A stretch of DNA of 64,000 nt from Planomonospora_B alba (GCF_039534085.1 NZ_BAAAUT010000019.1:1-64000); one strand, 5' to 3'; counted from the first letter of the stretch, positions 33,783-41,604 are shown. Numbers and translations are program-made. The notes: generated from the sequence alone by a model not told the origin.

Positions 33783-33813
33783 CGCCCGGCCGGTCCGCCG
33801 GACCGGCCGGGCG
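33783..33813 (+). terminator. Strong hairpin ending the NRPS operon
   Basis: Two perfect 14-base arms (CGCCCGGCCGGTCC and its complement) flank the 3-base loop GCC, starting 3 bases after the NRPS stop codon. It separates the NRPS operon from the DJ-1/PfpI gene. Confidence 0.75.
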
Positions 33814-33919
33814 CCGGGCCCCCGCCGGGTCCTCCCCCGTTCCACCGCATAGATCCCGGCGGGTGGGGCATGACGTGCCGCTGACACGCACAGCTCTGAA
33901 TCCCACCAGGGGGAGGACC

Positions 33920-34465
33920 ATGCTCACCGGCAAGACGATCGCGTTCCTCGTCGCTCCCGAAGGCACCGAGCAGGTGGAGCTCACCGAGCCGTGGCAGGCC
34001 GTCCGGCAGGCGGGCGGCACCCCCCGGCTGGTCTCCACGCAGGGCGGGGAGGTCCAGGCGTTCAACCATCTGGACCGGGCCGACACCTTCCCGGTGGACG
34101 CCACGGTCGACGAGGTGTCGGCGGACGGCTTCGACGGGCTGGTCCTGCCCGGCGGCGTCGCCAACCCCGACTTCCTGCGGACCGTGCCCGGCGCCGTGCG
34201 GTTCGTCAAGGCGTTCTTCGACGCGGGCAAGCCCGTCGCGGCGATCTGCCACGCGCCCTGGACGCTCATCGAGGCCGACGTGGTGGGCGGCCGGGCGGTC
34301 ACCTCGTGGCCGAGCCTCCAGACCGACCTGCGCAACGCCGGGGCGATGTGGACGGACCGCGAGGTCGTGGTCTGCGACGGCGGCCCCAACGTCCTGGTCA
34401 CCAGCCGCAAGCCCGACGACCTCAAGGCGTTCTGCGAGGCCGCCGTGGACGCCTTCTCGGCCTGA
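33920..34465 (+). CDS. DJ-1/PfpI-family protein (class I glutamine amidotransferase-like)
   Basis: A 181-aa single-domain protein. The nucleophile elbow is AAICHAPWTLIEADV, with the reactive Cys followed by His. LVLPGGVANPDFLR carries the acidic-site strand typical of PfpI-type proteins. Members act as chaperones, proteases or glyoxal-detoxifying enzymes; which applies here cannot be told. The ATG at 33920 is preceded by GGGGGAGG. It is bounded by strong terminators on both sides and is therefore its own transcription unit, not part of the NRPS operon. Confidence 0.93.
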   Translation: MLTGKTIAFLVAPEGTEQVELTEPWQAVRQAGGTPRLVSTQGGEVQAFNHLDRADTFPVDATVDEVSADGFDGLVLPGGVANPDFLRTVPGAVRFVKAFFDAGKPVAAICHAPWTLIEADVVGGRAVTSWPSLQTDLRNAGAMWTDREVVVCDGGPNVLVTSRKPDDLKAFCEAAVDAFSA

Positions 34466-34486
34466 GGCGGCCGGCCCGCCGGCTCC

Positions 34487-34520
34487 GGGTACGGCGGGGC
34501 CGCCCCGCCCCGCCGTACCC
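34487..34520 (+). terminator. 14-bp-stem terminator after the DJ-1/PfpI gene
   Basis: Perfect 14-base arms GGGTACGGCGGGGC and GCCCCGCCGTACCC flank the loop CGCCCC, 21 bases after the stop codon. Confidence 0.8.
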
Positions 34521-34586
34521 GATTAGGCGGCGTCCCCCGGGGCAGGGGGTCGGCAGGGCCGCCGGGGGAAGGGGAAGGGGAGAACC

Positions 34587-35036
34587 GTGGAAGCCACCAT
34601 CGCGCTGCGCCTGCCGCGTGACGCCGCGAGCGTCCCGGTCATCAGGCAGATGCTGGACTCGTCGCTCACCGCGCTGGGCGTCAAGGCGCAGATCCGCGAC
34701 GACATCCAGCTCATGCTCTCCGAGGCGTGCTCCAACGTGATCCGGCACGCCGTCGAGAGCGACGACTACGTGGTACGCACCGAGCTCTCCCGCGGCCGCT
34801 GCGTGATCAAGGTGGTGGACGCCGGCGGCGGCTTCGAGTTCCCCCAGGCGCGCCACGCCTCCCCCACCGCCGAGTCCGGCCGCGGCCTGCAGATCATGCG
34901 GGCGCTGGCGGACGACATCCACTTCGTCCGGCGGCAGGAGAAGGGCACGATCGTCTGCCTGGAGAAGGCGCTGCACTTCGACGACGACGCCCCCGGCGCG
35001 TCACTGGTGCTCGACGATGAGCACCAGCTCCGATAG
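34587..35036 (+). CDS. RsbW-like ATP-binding protein (anti-sigma factor type)
   Basis: A 149-aa GHKL ATPase domain protein. The N-box reads LMLSEACSNVIRHAV, the G1 box VVDAGGGFEF and the G2 region ESGRGLQIMRALADD. Proteins of this type inhibit alternative sigma factors or phosphorylate anti-sigma antagonists; no sigma factor gene is adjacent. The GTG start at 34587 has AAGGGGAAGGGG upstream. Its last 36 bases overlap the end of the convergent WS/DGAT gene. Confidence 0.9.
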   Translation: MEATIALRLPRDAASVPVIRQMLDSSLTALGVKAQIRDDIQLMLSEACSNVIRHAVESDDYVVRTELSRGRCVIKVVDAGGGFEFPQARHASPTAESGRGLQIMRALADDIHFVRRQEKGTIVCLEKALHFDDDAPGASLVLDDEHQLR

Positions 35037-36437
35037 GGCGGCGCGGAGATACTCGGTGATCGTCCACACGTCGGGCACCATCTCCCGGCAGGCGATCACG
35101 CCGACGTCCAGGGAGCCGTCGTAGGAGAAGACCGTGATGTTCAGGCCGCCGCTCATGTCGGTGATCACCGAGACGGGGTGGTAGGCCAGCAGCCGGGCGC
35201 CGCAGACGTACAGGGGGATCTGCGGGCCCGGGACGTTGGAGACCAGCAGGTTGATCGGCCCTGCGGCCCCGGCGAACAGCTCGAAGGCCGCCCGGGCGGC
35301 CAGCCCGGTCAGGGCCGAGGGCATCATGTCGCTGATCTGCTGGAGCCAGGGGGCGGGGGCGAGCGCGGAGCGGCTCTTGATCCGCCGCATGGCGTCCCGC
35401 ACGGCCTCCAGGCGCTCCACCGGATCGGCGATCTGCGTGGCCAGCTGCGTGATCATGAGGGTGACCTGGTTGCCGGCGCTCTGGTTGCCCGCCGCGCGCA
35501 GGGAGAACGGGACCCCGGCGACGAGCGGCCGGTCGGGCAGCGCGTCGTGCTTGAGCAGCCACTGCCGCAGCGCCCCGGCGCACAGGGTCATCACCACGTC
35601 GTTGACCGTGACGCCGAAGGCGTTCTTGACCCGCTTGACCTCCTCCAGCGGCAGCTCGGTGAACGCGAACCTGCGGTGGGCGCTGATCCGGCCGCTGAAG
35701 GGGGTGCGGGGAGGCACCATCCGGGGCAGCTCGGGCCCGGGGTCGTTCCTGGTCAGCCGGCTCTCCAGGTCGCGGGTGACCCGCGAGACGAGGCCGGCGC
35801 CGGGCAGCTGGGAGACGACCGGGATCTCGTCCAGGTGCGGGACGGCGTCCACCAGGAACCGGACGGCGTTCGCCGGGTTGGCGACGGTCTTGGCCACCCC
35901 CTTGGCGAGCATCTCCGCCGTGCTGATCCGCTCCGGCAGCCGGTCCGGGACGGGCGGCGGGGGCGAGGCGGGCTCGGGTGAGATGTCGAGCAGCGCGGCC
36001 AGCACGTCGGCACCGGTGACGCCGTCGACCGCGGCGTGGTGGACCTTGGTGTACAGGGCCATCCGGTCACCGGCCAGGCCGTGGATCAGGTACATCTCCC
36101 ACAGCGGGCGGCGCCGGTCCAGGCGGCGGGCGTGCAGCCGGGCCACCTGCTCGCCGAGCTGCTCGTCGCTGCCGGGCGGGGCCAGGGCGAGCTCGCGCAC
36201 GTGGTAGTCCAGGTCCACCCGGGGCTCCTCCACCCAGTACGGGTGGTCCAGCCCGAACGGGACGAAGGCCAGCCGTTCGCGCAGCGGCGCGGCCAGGTGG
36301 AGCCGGCTCGCCAGCAGGGAGAGCAGGTCTCCCCGGGTCAGCACGCCGTCCAGGATCGCCAGACCGGCGATGTTCGCGACGGTCGTGTCGGACTCGAAGT
36401 TCAGAAACTGCGTGTCGACCGCGCTGAGCTGCCGCAT
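35001..36437 (-). CDS. Wax ester synthase / diacylglycerol acyltransferase (WS/DGAT)
   Basis: A 478-aa bifunctional acyltransferase. The acyl-transfer motif is KVHHAAVDGVTG (HHxxxDG) near residue 134. The N-terminal MRQLSAVDTQFLNFE and the later LVSNVPGPQIPLYVCGARL are landmarks of the family. It should join acyl-CoA to diacylglycerol or a fatty alcohol, forming storage lipid at the membrane. The ATG at 36437 has GGGAGGT upstream, overlapping the stop of the small membrane gene 3 bases away, so the two are coupled. Confidence 0.94.
   Translation of the reverse strand: MRQLSAVDTQFLNFESDTTVANIAGLAILDGVLTRGDLLSLLASRLHLAAPLRERLAFVPFGLDHPYWVEEPRVDLDYHVRELALAPPGSDEQLGEQVARLHARRLDRRRPLWEMYLIHGLAGDRMALYTKVHHAAVDGVTGADVLAALLDISPEPASPPPPVPDRLPERISTAEMLAKGVAKTVANPANAVRFLVDAVPHLDEIPVVSQLPGAGLVSRVTRDLESRLTRNDPGPELPRMVPPRTPFSGRISAHRRFAFTELPLEEVKRVKNAFGVTVNDVVMTLCAGALRQWLLKHDALPDRPLVAGVPFSLRAAGNQSAGNQVTLMITQLATQIADPVERLEAVRDAMRRIKSRSALAPAPWLQQISDMMPSALTGLAARAAFELFAGAAGPINLLVSNVPGPQIPLYVCGARLLAYHPVSVITDMSGGLNITVFSYDGSLDVGVIACREMVPDVWTITEYLRAALSELVLIVEHQ
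35004..35027. terminator. Shared hairpin inside two overlapping gene ends
   Basis: Perfect 9-base arms CTGGTGCTC and GAGCACCAG with the loop GACGAT lie within the coding overlap of the ATPase (plus strand) and WS/DGAT (minus strand) genes. The position suggests a bidirectional terminator written in both reading frames. Confidence 0.6.
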
Positions 36438-36440
36438 CGC

Positions 36441-36626
36441 CTACCTCCCGAAAGTCTGGGTCCCATCCTGCTCCCTGCCGGTGACCAGGGCCAGCACCCC
36501 GAGCACGGCGAGGGTGACGACGGAGACGACGAGCACCGCCAGCCCGGCGAGGCCGAGCACGATCGTGATCGTCACGATCTCACCGATCAGCTGCCGCACG
36601 GCGGGAACTGTGCCCGGATGATCCAT
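36441..36626 (-). CDS. Small single-helix membrane protein
   Basis: A 61-aa protein with one long hydrophobic segment (ITIVLGLAGLAVLVVSVVTLAVLGVLALV cut across residues about 20-46) and polar ends. No family is recognised. The ATG at 36626 was chosen because upstream codons look non-coding. Its stop codon lies 3 bases before the WS/DGAT ATG, so co-expression with lipid synthesis is likely. It might anchor or regulate the acyltransferase, which is inference from position. Confidence 0.7.
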   Translation of the reverse strand: MDHPGTVPAVRQLIGEIVTITIVLGLAGLAVLVVSVVTLAVLGVLALVTGREQDGTQTFGR

Positions 36627-36753
36627 TGATATACCGCTTTCCACTGGACGAGAGAGGGTTCTCACCTCCGGGTGCCATCAGGCGCTAACGTCACGCTCAT
36701 CCGCCGGCGGCCGGCCGCCCCGACCGGCCGCCCGCCTGTGAAGGGAGACGTCC

Positions 36754-38079
36754 GTGAAGGAAGACGGCGTGGACGAGCGCGAGCGCGGCCGGATCGCCCC
36801 CTGGGCCCCGCCCCGCGCGCGGCGGCGCCTGGCCGAGCTGGAGGCGGCGCTGGCCGGGCTGGACGCCGACGGGGTCGTCGAGACCGTCGGCGAGGCGCTG
36901 TCCGGGCACCTGCGCCGCCTCGACGAGGAGGGCGTCGTCCTGTACGCGGGCACGAACACGATGAGCGCGCGGGCCCGGGCGGCCCACGAGGTGGCCCTGG
37001 CGAGCCGGCCGTCGATGGGCTGGCCCGGCGAGAAGTTCCAGACCGGCCTGGAGGAGCTGGACGTGCTGGAGGTGCTCGCGCCGCTCCAGGTCGCGGCGCT
37101 GATGGGCGGCGGTTTCGCCGAGGTCAGGCTGCAGAGCGCGACCCTGGCCAACCTCGCCTGCTACGCCGCCTTCACCCGGCCGGGCGACACGATCGCGGTG
37201 CTGCCGGAGGCCGCGGGCGGCCACGCCAGCCACCACGCGCAGGGCGCGGCCGGGATCCGGGGCCTGAACGTGGTGGACCTGCCCTACGACGCGGTCCGCC
37301 TCGACGTGGACCACGGCGCGCTCCCGGCGTTCCTGCGCGGTCACCGGCCCGTGCTGGTGGTGGTCGGGGCGAGCCTGATGCTGTTCCCGCACGACGTCGC
37401 CCGGATCCGCGCGGCCTGCGACGAGGTCGGCGCCCTGCTGGTCTACGACGCCTCCCACGTGGCCGGGCTGATCGCGGGCGGCCGGTTCCAGCGGCCGCTG
37501 GACGAGGGCGCGCACGTGCTGACGATGTCCACCTACAAGTCCTTCGGCGGCCCGCCCGGCGCGGCCGTGGTCACCCGGGACGAGGAGCGGGCCCGCCGGA
37601 TCTCGGAGGCCGCCTACCCCGGCCTGACCGCCAACTACGACGCCTCCCGGCTCGCGCCGCTGGCCGTCACCGCCGCCGAGCTGGCCGCCGGCGGCCCCGC
37701 CTACGCCGACCGCTGCATCGCGGCCGCCGCCGCGCTGGCCGAGGCGCTGGCGGGCGAGGGCCTGCCCGTCGTCGCGGCCGACCGGGGCTGGACCGCCTCC
37801 CACCACGTCGCGGTGGACGCCGCCGCGTTCGGCGGCCCGGCCGAGGCGGCCCGGCGGCTGGCCGCCGGAGGCGTCTTCCTCAGCGGCATCGGCCTGCCCG
37901 GCCAGGCGCCGGGCGAGCCCATGCGGGCGCTGCGCATCGGCACCCAGGAGGTGGTCCGCCGCAGTCTCGGCCCGCAGGACATGGGCGAGATCGCCGTCCT
38001 GGTGCGCCGCCTGCTGGTCGACGGCGAGGACCCGGAGCGGGTCCTGCCCGCCGCGCGGGCCCTGCGCCGCCGCGCCTGA
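36754..38079 (+). CDS. PLP-dependent serine hydroxymethyltransferase-like enzyme
   Basis: A 441-aa fold-type I PLP enzyme related to glycine/serine hydroxymethyltransferase. The cofactor Lys lies in MSTYKSFGGPPGA (SHMT has a THKTLRGPRGG-type site here) and the cofactor Asp in VYDASHVAGLIAGG, an SHMT landmark. The start is the GTG at 36754, with AAGGGAG upstream. The altered lysine motif suggests a paralogue acting on another amino acid, such as an alpha-methylserine or threonine-type substrate, instead of the housekeeping GlyA. It is divergent from the small membrane gene. Confidence 0.85.
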   Translation: MKEDGVDERERGRIAPWAPPRARRRLAELEAALAGLDADGVVETVGEALSGHLRRLDEEGVVLYAGTNTMSARARAAHEVALASRPSMGWPGEKFQTGLEELDVLEVLAPLQVAALMGGGFAEVRLQSATLANLACYAAFTRPGDTIAVLPEAAGGHASHHAQGAAGIRGLNVVDLPYDAVRLDVDHGALPAFLRGHRPVLVVVGASLMLFPHDVARIRAACDEVGALLVYDASHVAGLIAGGRFQRPLDEGAHVLTMSTYKSFGGPPGAAVVTRDEERARRISEAAYPGLTANYDASRLAPLAVTAAELAAGGPAYADRCIAAAAALAEALAGEGLPVVAADRGWTASHHVAVDAAAFGGPAEAARRLAAGGVFLSGIGLPGQAPGEPMRALRIGTQEVVRRSLGPQDMGEIAVLVRRLLVDGEDPERVLPAARALRRRA

Positions 38080-38099
38080 CCCTCCCCTCGGGAGCGCGG

Positions 38100-38290
38100 T
38101 CAGCGCGGCGCGGCCTCCCCGACCAGGGCGCGCAGGGGCTGCCGGGGCGACCGCGTCATCCCGGTCGCGACGAACCCGGGGTCGTAGAGGACGTAGCGGG
38201 TCCGGCCGCCCGCGTGCCGCTCGGTGAACGAGACCGCCGGCAGGTCGTTGGCCCGCGCGCCCTGCATCGTCGCCCGGAAGGGCCGGTATC
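38100..38290 (-). pseudogene. C-terminal remnant of an SDR-family oxidoreductase
   Basis: The minus strand encodes about 55 residues ending in a stop, beginning near RPFRATMQGARANDLPAV and including TRYVLYDPGFVATGMTR. This matches the final part of short-chain dehydrogenases of the light-regulated/WW-oxidoreductase-like type. The Rossmann glycine motif and the YxxxK active site are absent, and the sequence upstream of RPFRAT loses similarity. The gene is a tail fragment. Confidence 0.6.
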
Positions 38291-38420
38291 TCCCCCCACC
38301 GCCCGCCCTGACCGGTCACGGCCGCGGCGGCCGGCCACCCGCCTCGTCCGGCGGAGGGCCGACCGTCCGCGGTCGGCGCGGCGCGGGCGCACGTCGCAGG
38401 TGCCGGACGACCGCCCGCCT

Positions 38421-38660
38421 TTACAACGTAGATCTCACTGTCCGCACGGAGGAGCCGGACGGCTGCTCCCCGGTGAGCCCGTCCACCGCCTCCCTCAGAA
38501 GGTCGGCGTGGCCGTTGTGGCGGGCGTACTCCTCGATTCCCGCCCGTGCAGCCGCCGGGAGGACCAGTGGTCCTCGACGTAGGCCATGTGCTTGAGCAGT
38601 CCGCCCAGGGTCATCGGCGAGGCCCCGACGGCCGCCCTCAGCCCGGCCGGGAACAGGGCC
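38421..38660 (-). pseudogene. DinB/DUF664-family gene with internal deletion
   Basis: The minus strand encodes a DinB-like start (LRAAVGASPMTLGGLLKHMAYVE, then DHWSSRRLHGRE). It then jumps, with a frame change near 38538-38545, to the family's C-terminal part (IEEYARHNGHADLLREAVDG). About 60 residues between these blocks, including the middle helices, are missing. The result cannot form the four-helix bundle. It ends at the TAA at 38421. Confidence 0.7.
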
Positions 38661-38680
38661 CCGCCGCGAGGCGCGGAGGG

Positions 38681-39586
38681 CTACAGCTCGTCACGGATAC
38701 GGGTGAGGATCGCCGGGGTCTCGGAGGCGGGCTCGGCCGCCAGGCACAGGCGCTCCATCACCTCCAGGTAGCGCTCCACCTCCTCGCGCTTCTCCAGGTA
38801 GACCGCGCTGGTCAGCTGCTCCAGGTAGACGATGTCGGGCAGGTCCGGCTGGGCGAAGCGCAGCAGGCTGAAGGGGCCGCCGGCCGCGGCGTGGCCGCCG
38901 ATGCTGAACGGAGCGATCTGGACGGTCACGTTGGGCAGCTCGACCGCCCTCAGGATGCGGTCGATCTGGCCGCGCATCACCTCGGGCCCGCCCAGCGGGC
39001 GGCGCAGCACCGCCTCGTCCAGCACCGCCCACAGGTGGACGGGATCGGGCGCGTGCAGCAGCCGCTGGCGCGCCATGCGCAGCCGCACCCGCCGGGCCAC
39101 CTCCTGCTCGGGGGCGTCCGGGAAGCCGAGGCGGACGACGGCCCGCGCGTAGTCCTCGCTCTGCAGCAGGCCGGGGACGAACTGGACCTCGTAGTTGCGG
39201 ATGACGGAGGCGGACTCCTCCAGGCCCACGTAGGTCTCGAACCAGCTCGGCAGCACGTCGCTGTAGTTGTGCCACCACCCGGGCTGGTTGGCCCGCTCGA
39301 CGAGCCCCAGCAGCGACGCGCGCTCCGCCTCGTCCGTCACGCCGTACAGGGTGAGCAGGTCGGCCACGTCGCGCAGGCGGAAGCTCACCCGGCCGAGCTC
39401 CATGCGGCTGACCTTCGAGTGGGAGGCCCGGATCGTGTGGCCGGCCCGCTCCAGGGTGATGTGGCGCGCCTCGCGCAGGCGGCGCAGCTGCGCGCCGAGC
39501 ACGATCCGCAGCACCGTCGAACTCCCCCTGGACCGGTCCAGGGGGATGGGCTCGACCGGCTCACGATGGGCGTCGGCTCTGGTCAT
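38681..39586 (-). CDS. Scr1/WhiJ-type helix-turn-helix regulator (DUF5753)
   Basis: A 301-aa regulator. The N-terminal HTH reads LGAQLRRLREARHITLERAGHTI, followed by SHSKVSRMELGR. The C-terminal DUF5753 domain is recognised by the EVQFVPGLLQSEDYARAV block and the WAVLDEAVLRRPLGG block. In actinomycetes such proteins sit beside DUF397 proteins and RsbW-like ATPases, as here, and influence development or antibiotic production (WhiJ/AbaA type). The ATG at 39586 has AAGGATCG upstream. The DUF397 gene precedes it on the same strand. Confidence 0.92.
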   Translation of the reverse strand: MTRADAHREPVEPIPLDRSRGSSTVLRIVLGAQLRRLREARHITLERAGHTIRASHSKVSRMELGRVSFRLRDVADLLTLYGVTDEAERASLLGLVERANQPGWWHNYSDVLPSWFETYVGLEESASVIRNYEVQFVPGLLQSEDYARAVVRLGFPDAPEQEVARRVRLRMARQRLLHAPDPVHLWAVLDEAVLRRPLGGPEVMRGQIDRILRAVELPNVTVQIAPFSIGGHAAAGGPFSLLRFAQPDLPDIVYLEQLTSAVYLEKREEVERYLEVMERLCLAAEPASETPAILTRIRDEL

Positions 39587-39697
39587 CGGCGATCCTTCAT
39601 GCCCTGGAGTGCTGGTTGCGCGCCCGCGGCCGGCGCGGCCTTCACGGTACTCCCGGGGAGCGTTTCCGGCCAGACGACGTTTCAATCTTCAACGACC

Positions 39698-39934
39698 TCA
39701 GTCGATCAGGTCGTCGAACTCCCCGTCCTTCACCCCCCGGACGAAGGCCTCGACCTCTCCCCGGGTGTAGACCAGGACCGGCCCCTCGGGATCGCGGGAG
39801 TTCCGCACGGCCACCTCGCCTCCCGGCAGCCGGGCCAGCTCGACGCAGTTGCCGCTGGGGTTGCTGAAGCGGCTCTTGCGCCAGTCCGCCCTCCCCAGCA
39901 GGGCCGCGGGCATGCCGTTACGCAGCTGATCCAT
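39698..39934 (-). CDS. DUF397 protein
   Basis: A 78-aa DUF397 protein. Its signature is WRKSRFSNPSGNCVELARLPGG followed by VAVRNSRDPEGPVLVYTRGE. The family accompanies Scr1-like HTH regulators and is proposed to modulate them as a toxin-antitoxin-like partner. It is the first gene of a two-gene minus-strand unit with that regulator. A palindrome lies about 50 bases upstream, in the divergent promoter region shared with the RsbW-like ATPase. Confidence 0.93.
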   Translation of the reverse strand: MDQLRNGMPAALLGRADWRKSRFSNPSGNCVELARLPGGEVAVRNSRDPEGPVLVYTRGEVEAFVRGVKDGEFDDLID

Positions 39935-39984
39935 CCTCGCCTCTCACCGAATCAGGCAGGGGAACATTTTGATCAGCATAGACG

Positions 39985-39998
39985 TGTGCATATGCACA
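39985..39998. promoter_or_regulatory. Palindromic operator candidate of the WhiJ-like locus
   Basis: TGTGCATATGCACA is a perfect 14-base palindrome. It is followed by the related half-sites TTGCAC TTGCAC (about 40009-40020) and a further CACATG. All lie between the divergent DUF397 and ATPase genes in an AT-rich stretch. They are the natural binding site for the adjacent Scr1-type regulator, although no binding data exist here. Confidence 0.6.
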
Positions 39999-40090
39999 TG
40001 CATCCGTACTTGCACTTGCACATCGTCACATGGAAGATGAATCATGAGACACCCCGTTATGCGATCGCCGCCTCTCCCCCAAGGTCGCTG

Positions 40091-40675
40091 ATGACTGGTT
40101 ATCCACGGCACGACGTCGCTTCCGTCCGGGCAGAGATCGGCGGTTGGGAGCGCTGGCTGTCGATGCTCGACCACCTGCTCCCGCCGAGCGGCCTGCCGCC
40201 GTGGTCCGGCGGCCGCAGCCACCTCGAGCAGCTCCAGATGGCGGTGCGGAGCCTGCGCGACGACCCCTGCGCCGTTCGGACCGCCCGCGACTTCACCACC
40301 GCGTCCCTGCACGCCTGGGGGCTCGCCCCCCTGGTCGACGACGTCACCCTGACCGTCTCCGAGCTGGTGACCAACGCCCTGCGCCACGGCGTCCGGAACG
40401 CCGCCCTCCCCTATCCGCCGGTCTCCCGCCGGCACGCGCGGGTCGTGCTGTGCAGCACCGAGCACTCGGTGCTGTGCGCGGTCACCGACCCCTGCGACGA
40501 GGCCCCCTTCCTGCGGGACTTCGACGACGAGGCGGAGAGCGGCCGCGGGCTGCAGATCGTCCGCGGGGTCAGCCACATGTGGGGGTGGTCCCCGCTGGAG
40601 AAGGGCGGCAAAGCCGTGTGGGCGGCGTTCGTCCTGCCGGAGCCGCACGACCGGCAGCCGGGCCCCCGCCGCTGA
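40091..40675 (+). CDS. RsbW-like ATP-binding protein of the WhiJ-like locus
   Basis: A 194-aa protein with a GHKL ATPase domain in its C-terminal two thirds: the N-box is LTVSELVTNALRHG, the G1 box CAVTDPCDEAPF and the G2 region ESGRGLQIVRGVS. The first 50 residues are an extension without recognised motif. The ATG at 40091 is preferred (AAGG upstream); an ATG at 40037 in the same frame has a poorer site. It is divergent from the DUF397 and HTH genes, completing the usual trio. It probably acts as an anti-sigma or anti-anti-sigma kinase. Confidence 0.85.
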   Translation: MTGYPRHDVASVRAEIGGWERWLSMLDHLLPPSGLPPWSGGRSHLEQLQMAVRSLRDDPCAVRTARDFTTASLHAWGLAPLVDDVTLTVSELVTNALRHGVRNAALPYPPVSRRHARVVLCSTEHSVLCAVTDPCDEAPFLRDFDDEAESGRGLQIVRGVSHMWGWSPLEKGGKAVWAAFVLPEPHDRQPGPRR

Positions 40676-40756
40676 GCGCACCGGTCCGCGGCGCCCGGTC
40701 CCCCCGCCGTACGGTGCCCGCGCCCGGCCGGCGGGGGCGGCTGCCGGGCGCGGAGC

Positions 40757-41392
40757 TCACCCGGTCTTGACGGTGATCTCCCCGCCGAGGCGGAAGCCCT
40801 CGCACAGCTCCAGGTCGTCGCCGCTCCAGAACCGGCCCGGGTCGTACCAGTTGGGACGGCGCCCGCCCGGCAGCAGCCCCATCGCCTCGTAGGTGACGGC
40901 CACGACCTCCGCGCAGTAGGCGCTCTCCAGCGCGCTCTGCCCGCCGCCCCGCTTCAGGATCCTGGGCAGCCGCCCGCGTGCCCACCGCCCGGCGAGCCGG
41001 GCCGTGGAGGGGAACGGCGTGCCGTCGAGGCGGGCGACGGTGCGCAGGACGGCGTCCTCCATCGCGGACGTGACCTCCGGCTGGAGCTGGCGCAGCCAGG
41101 CCCGCTGGCCGTACCGGGTGGCCCAGACCCGCACGGCGTCGCGCAGGTCGTGCAGCTGCACGCCGCGCTGGTGGGTGCCCGACCACAGGTCGGGCAGGGA
41201 CCGGCCGAGCTCGGCGTGCCACATCAGCGGGGGCATGTCCTCGATGACCACGGACATGCCGACGTGGTTGACCGGGCTGTTGGTCACCGTCTGGATGGCG
41301 CGGTCCGGCACCGAGCGCCCGCGGAACACCCACACGTCGCCGGTCCGGGTCAGGTCGACCGCCTCGTCGAGGCTGATGCTCGTAACGGACAT
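40757..41392 (-). CDS. Permuted NlpC/P60 (YiiX-like) papain-fold protein
   Basis: A 211-aa protein of the permuted papain-like fold. The His comes first (VNHVGMSVVIED, near residue 43) and the Cys later (SAYCAEVVAVTYEAMG, near residue 163). This reversed order is the hallmark of the YiiX/YaeF group of NlpC/P60-like enzymes, thought to cleave amide or ester bonds in lipids or peptides. No signal peptide is evident. The start at 41392 has its GGGGA element very close, so a slightly different start is possible. It is divergent from a small membrane protein gene. Confidence 0.8.
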   Translation of the reverse strand: MSVTSISLDEAVDLTRTGDVWVFRGRSVPDRAIQTVTNSPVNHVGMSVVIEDMPPLMWHAELGRSLPDLWSGTHQRGVQLHDLRDAVRVWATRYGQRAWLRQLQPEVTSAMEDAVLRTVARLDGTPFPSTARLAGRWARGRLPRILKRGGGQSALESAYCAEVVAVTYEAMGLLPGGRRPNWYDPGRFWSGDDLELCEGFRLGGEITVKTG

Positions 41393-41409
41393 TCCCCTAC
41401 CCTAAAGAC

Positions 41410-41604
41410 ATGCGCTGGTGGAAGGTACTCGGCCTGGCCGGAATCGCGGGCGTCGCGGCGACCGGGGTGGTGGTCGCCCGGGCGGAGCGGCGGCGCCGCT
41501 CCTACACCCCCGACGAGATCCGCGAGCGGCTCCGCACCCGCCTGGCGGAGGCGGCGGAGGAGGAGGCCGCGCCGGAGCCTCCGGGGACGGGGCGGACCTC
41601 CTAG
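41410..41604 (+). CDS. Small membrane-anchored protein
   Basis: A 64-aa protein with one N-terminal hydrophobic helix (VLGLAGIAGVAATGVVVA), a basic stop-transfer run (RAERRRR) and a charged helical tail (SYTPDEIRERLRTRLAEA). The composition and layout are those of small conserved actinobacterial membrane proteins of unknown function. It begins 17 bases from the divergent start of the permuted NlpC/P60-like gene. Confidence 0.75.
   Translation: MRWWKVLGLAGIAGVAATGVVVARAERRRRSYTPDEIRERLRTRLAEAAEEEAAPEPPGTGRTS

Noticed and set aside
28389..33887. Minus-strand open frame of about 1830 codons opposite the second NRPS gene
   Set aside because: Same reason: repetitive His/Gln/Arg/Gly-rich translation without any family motif.
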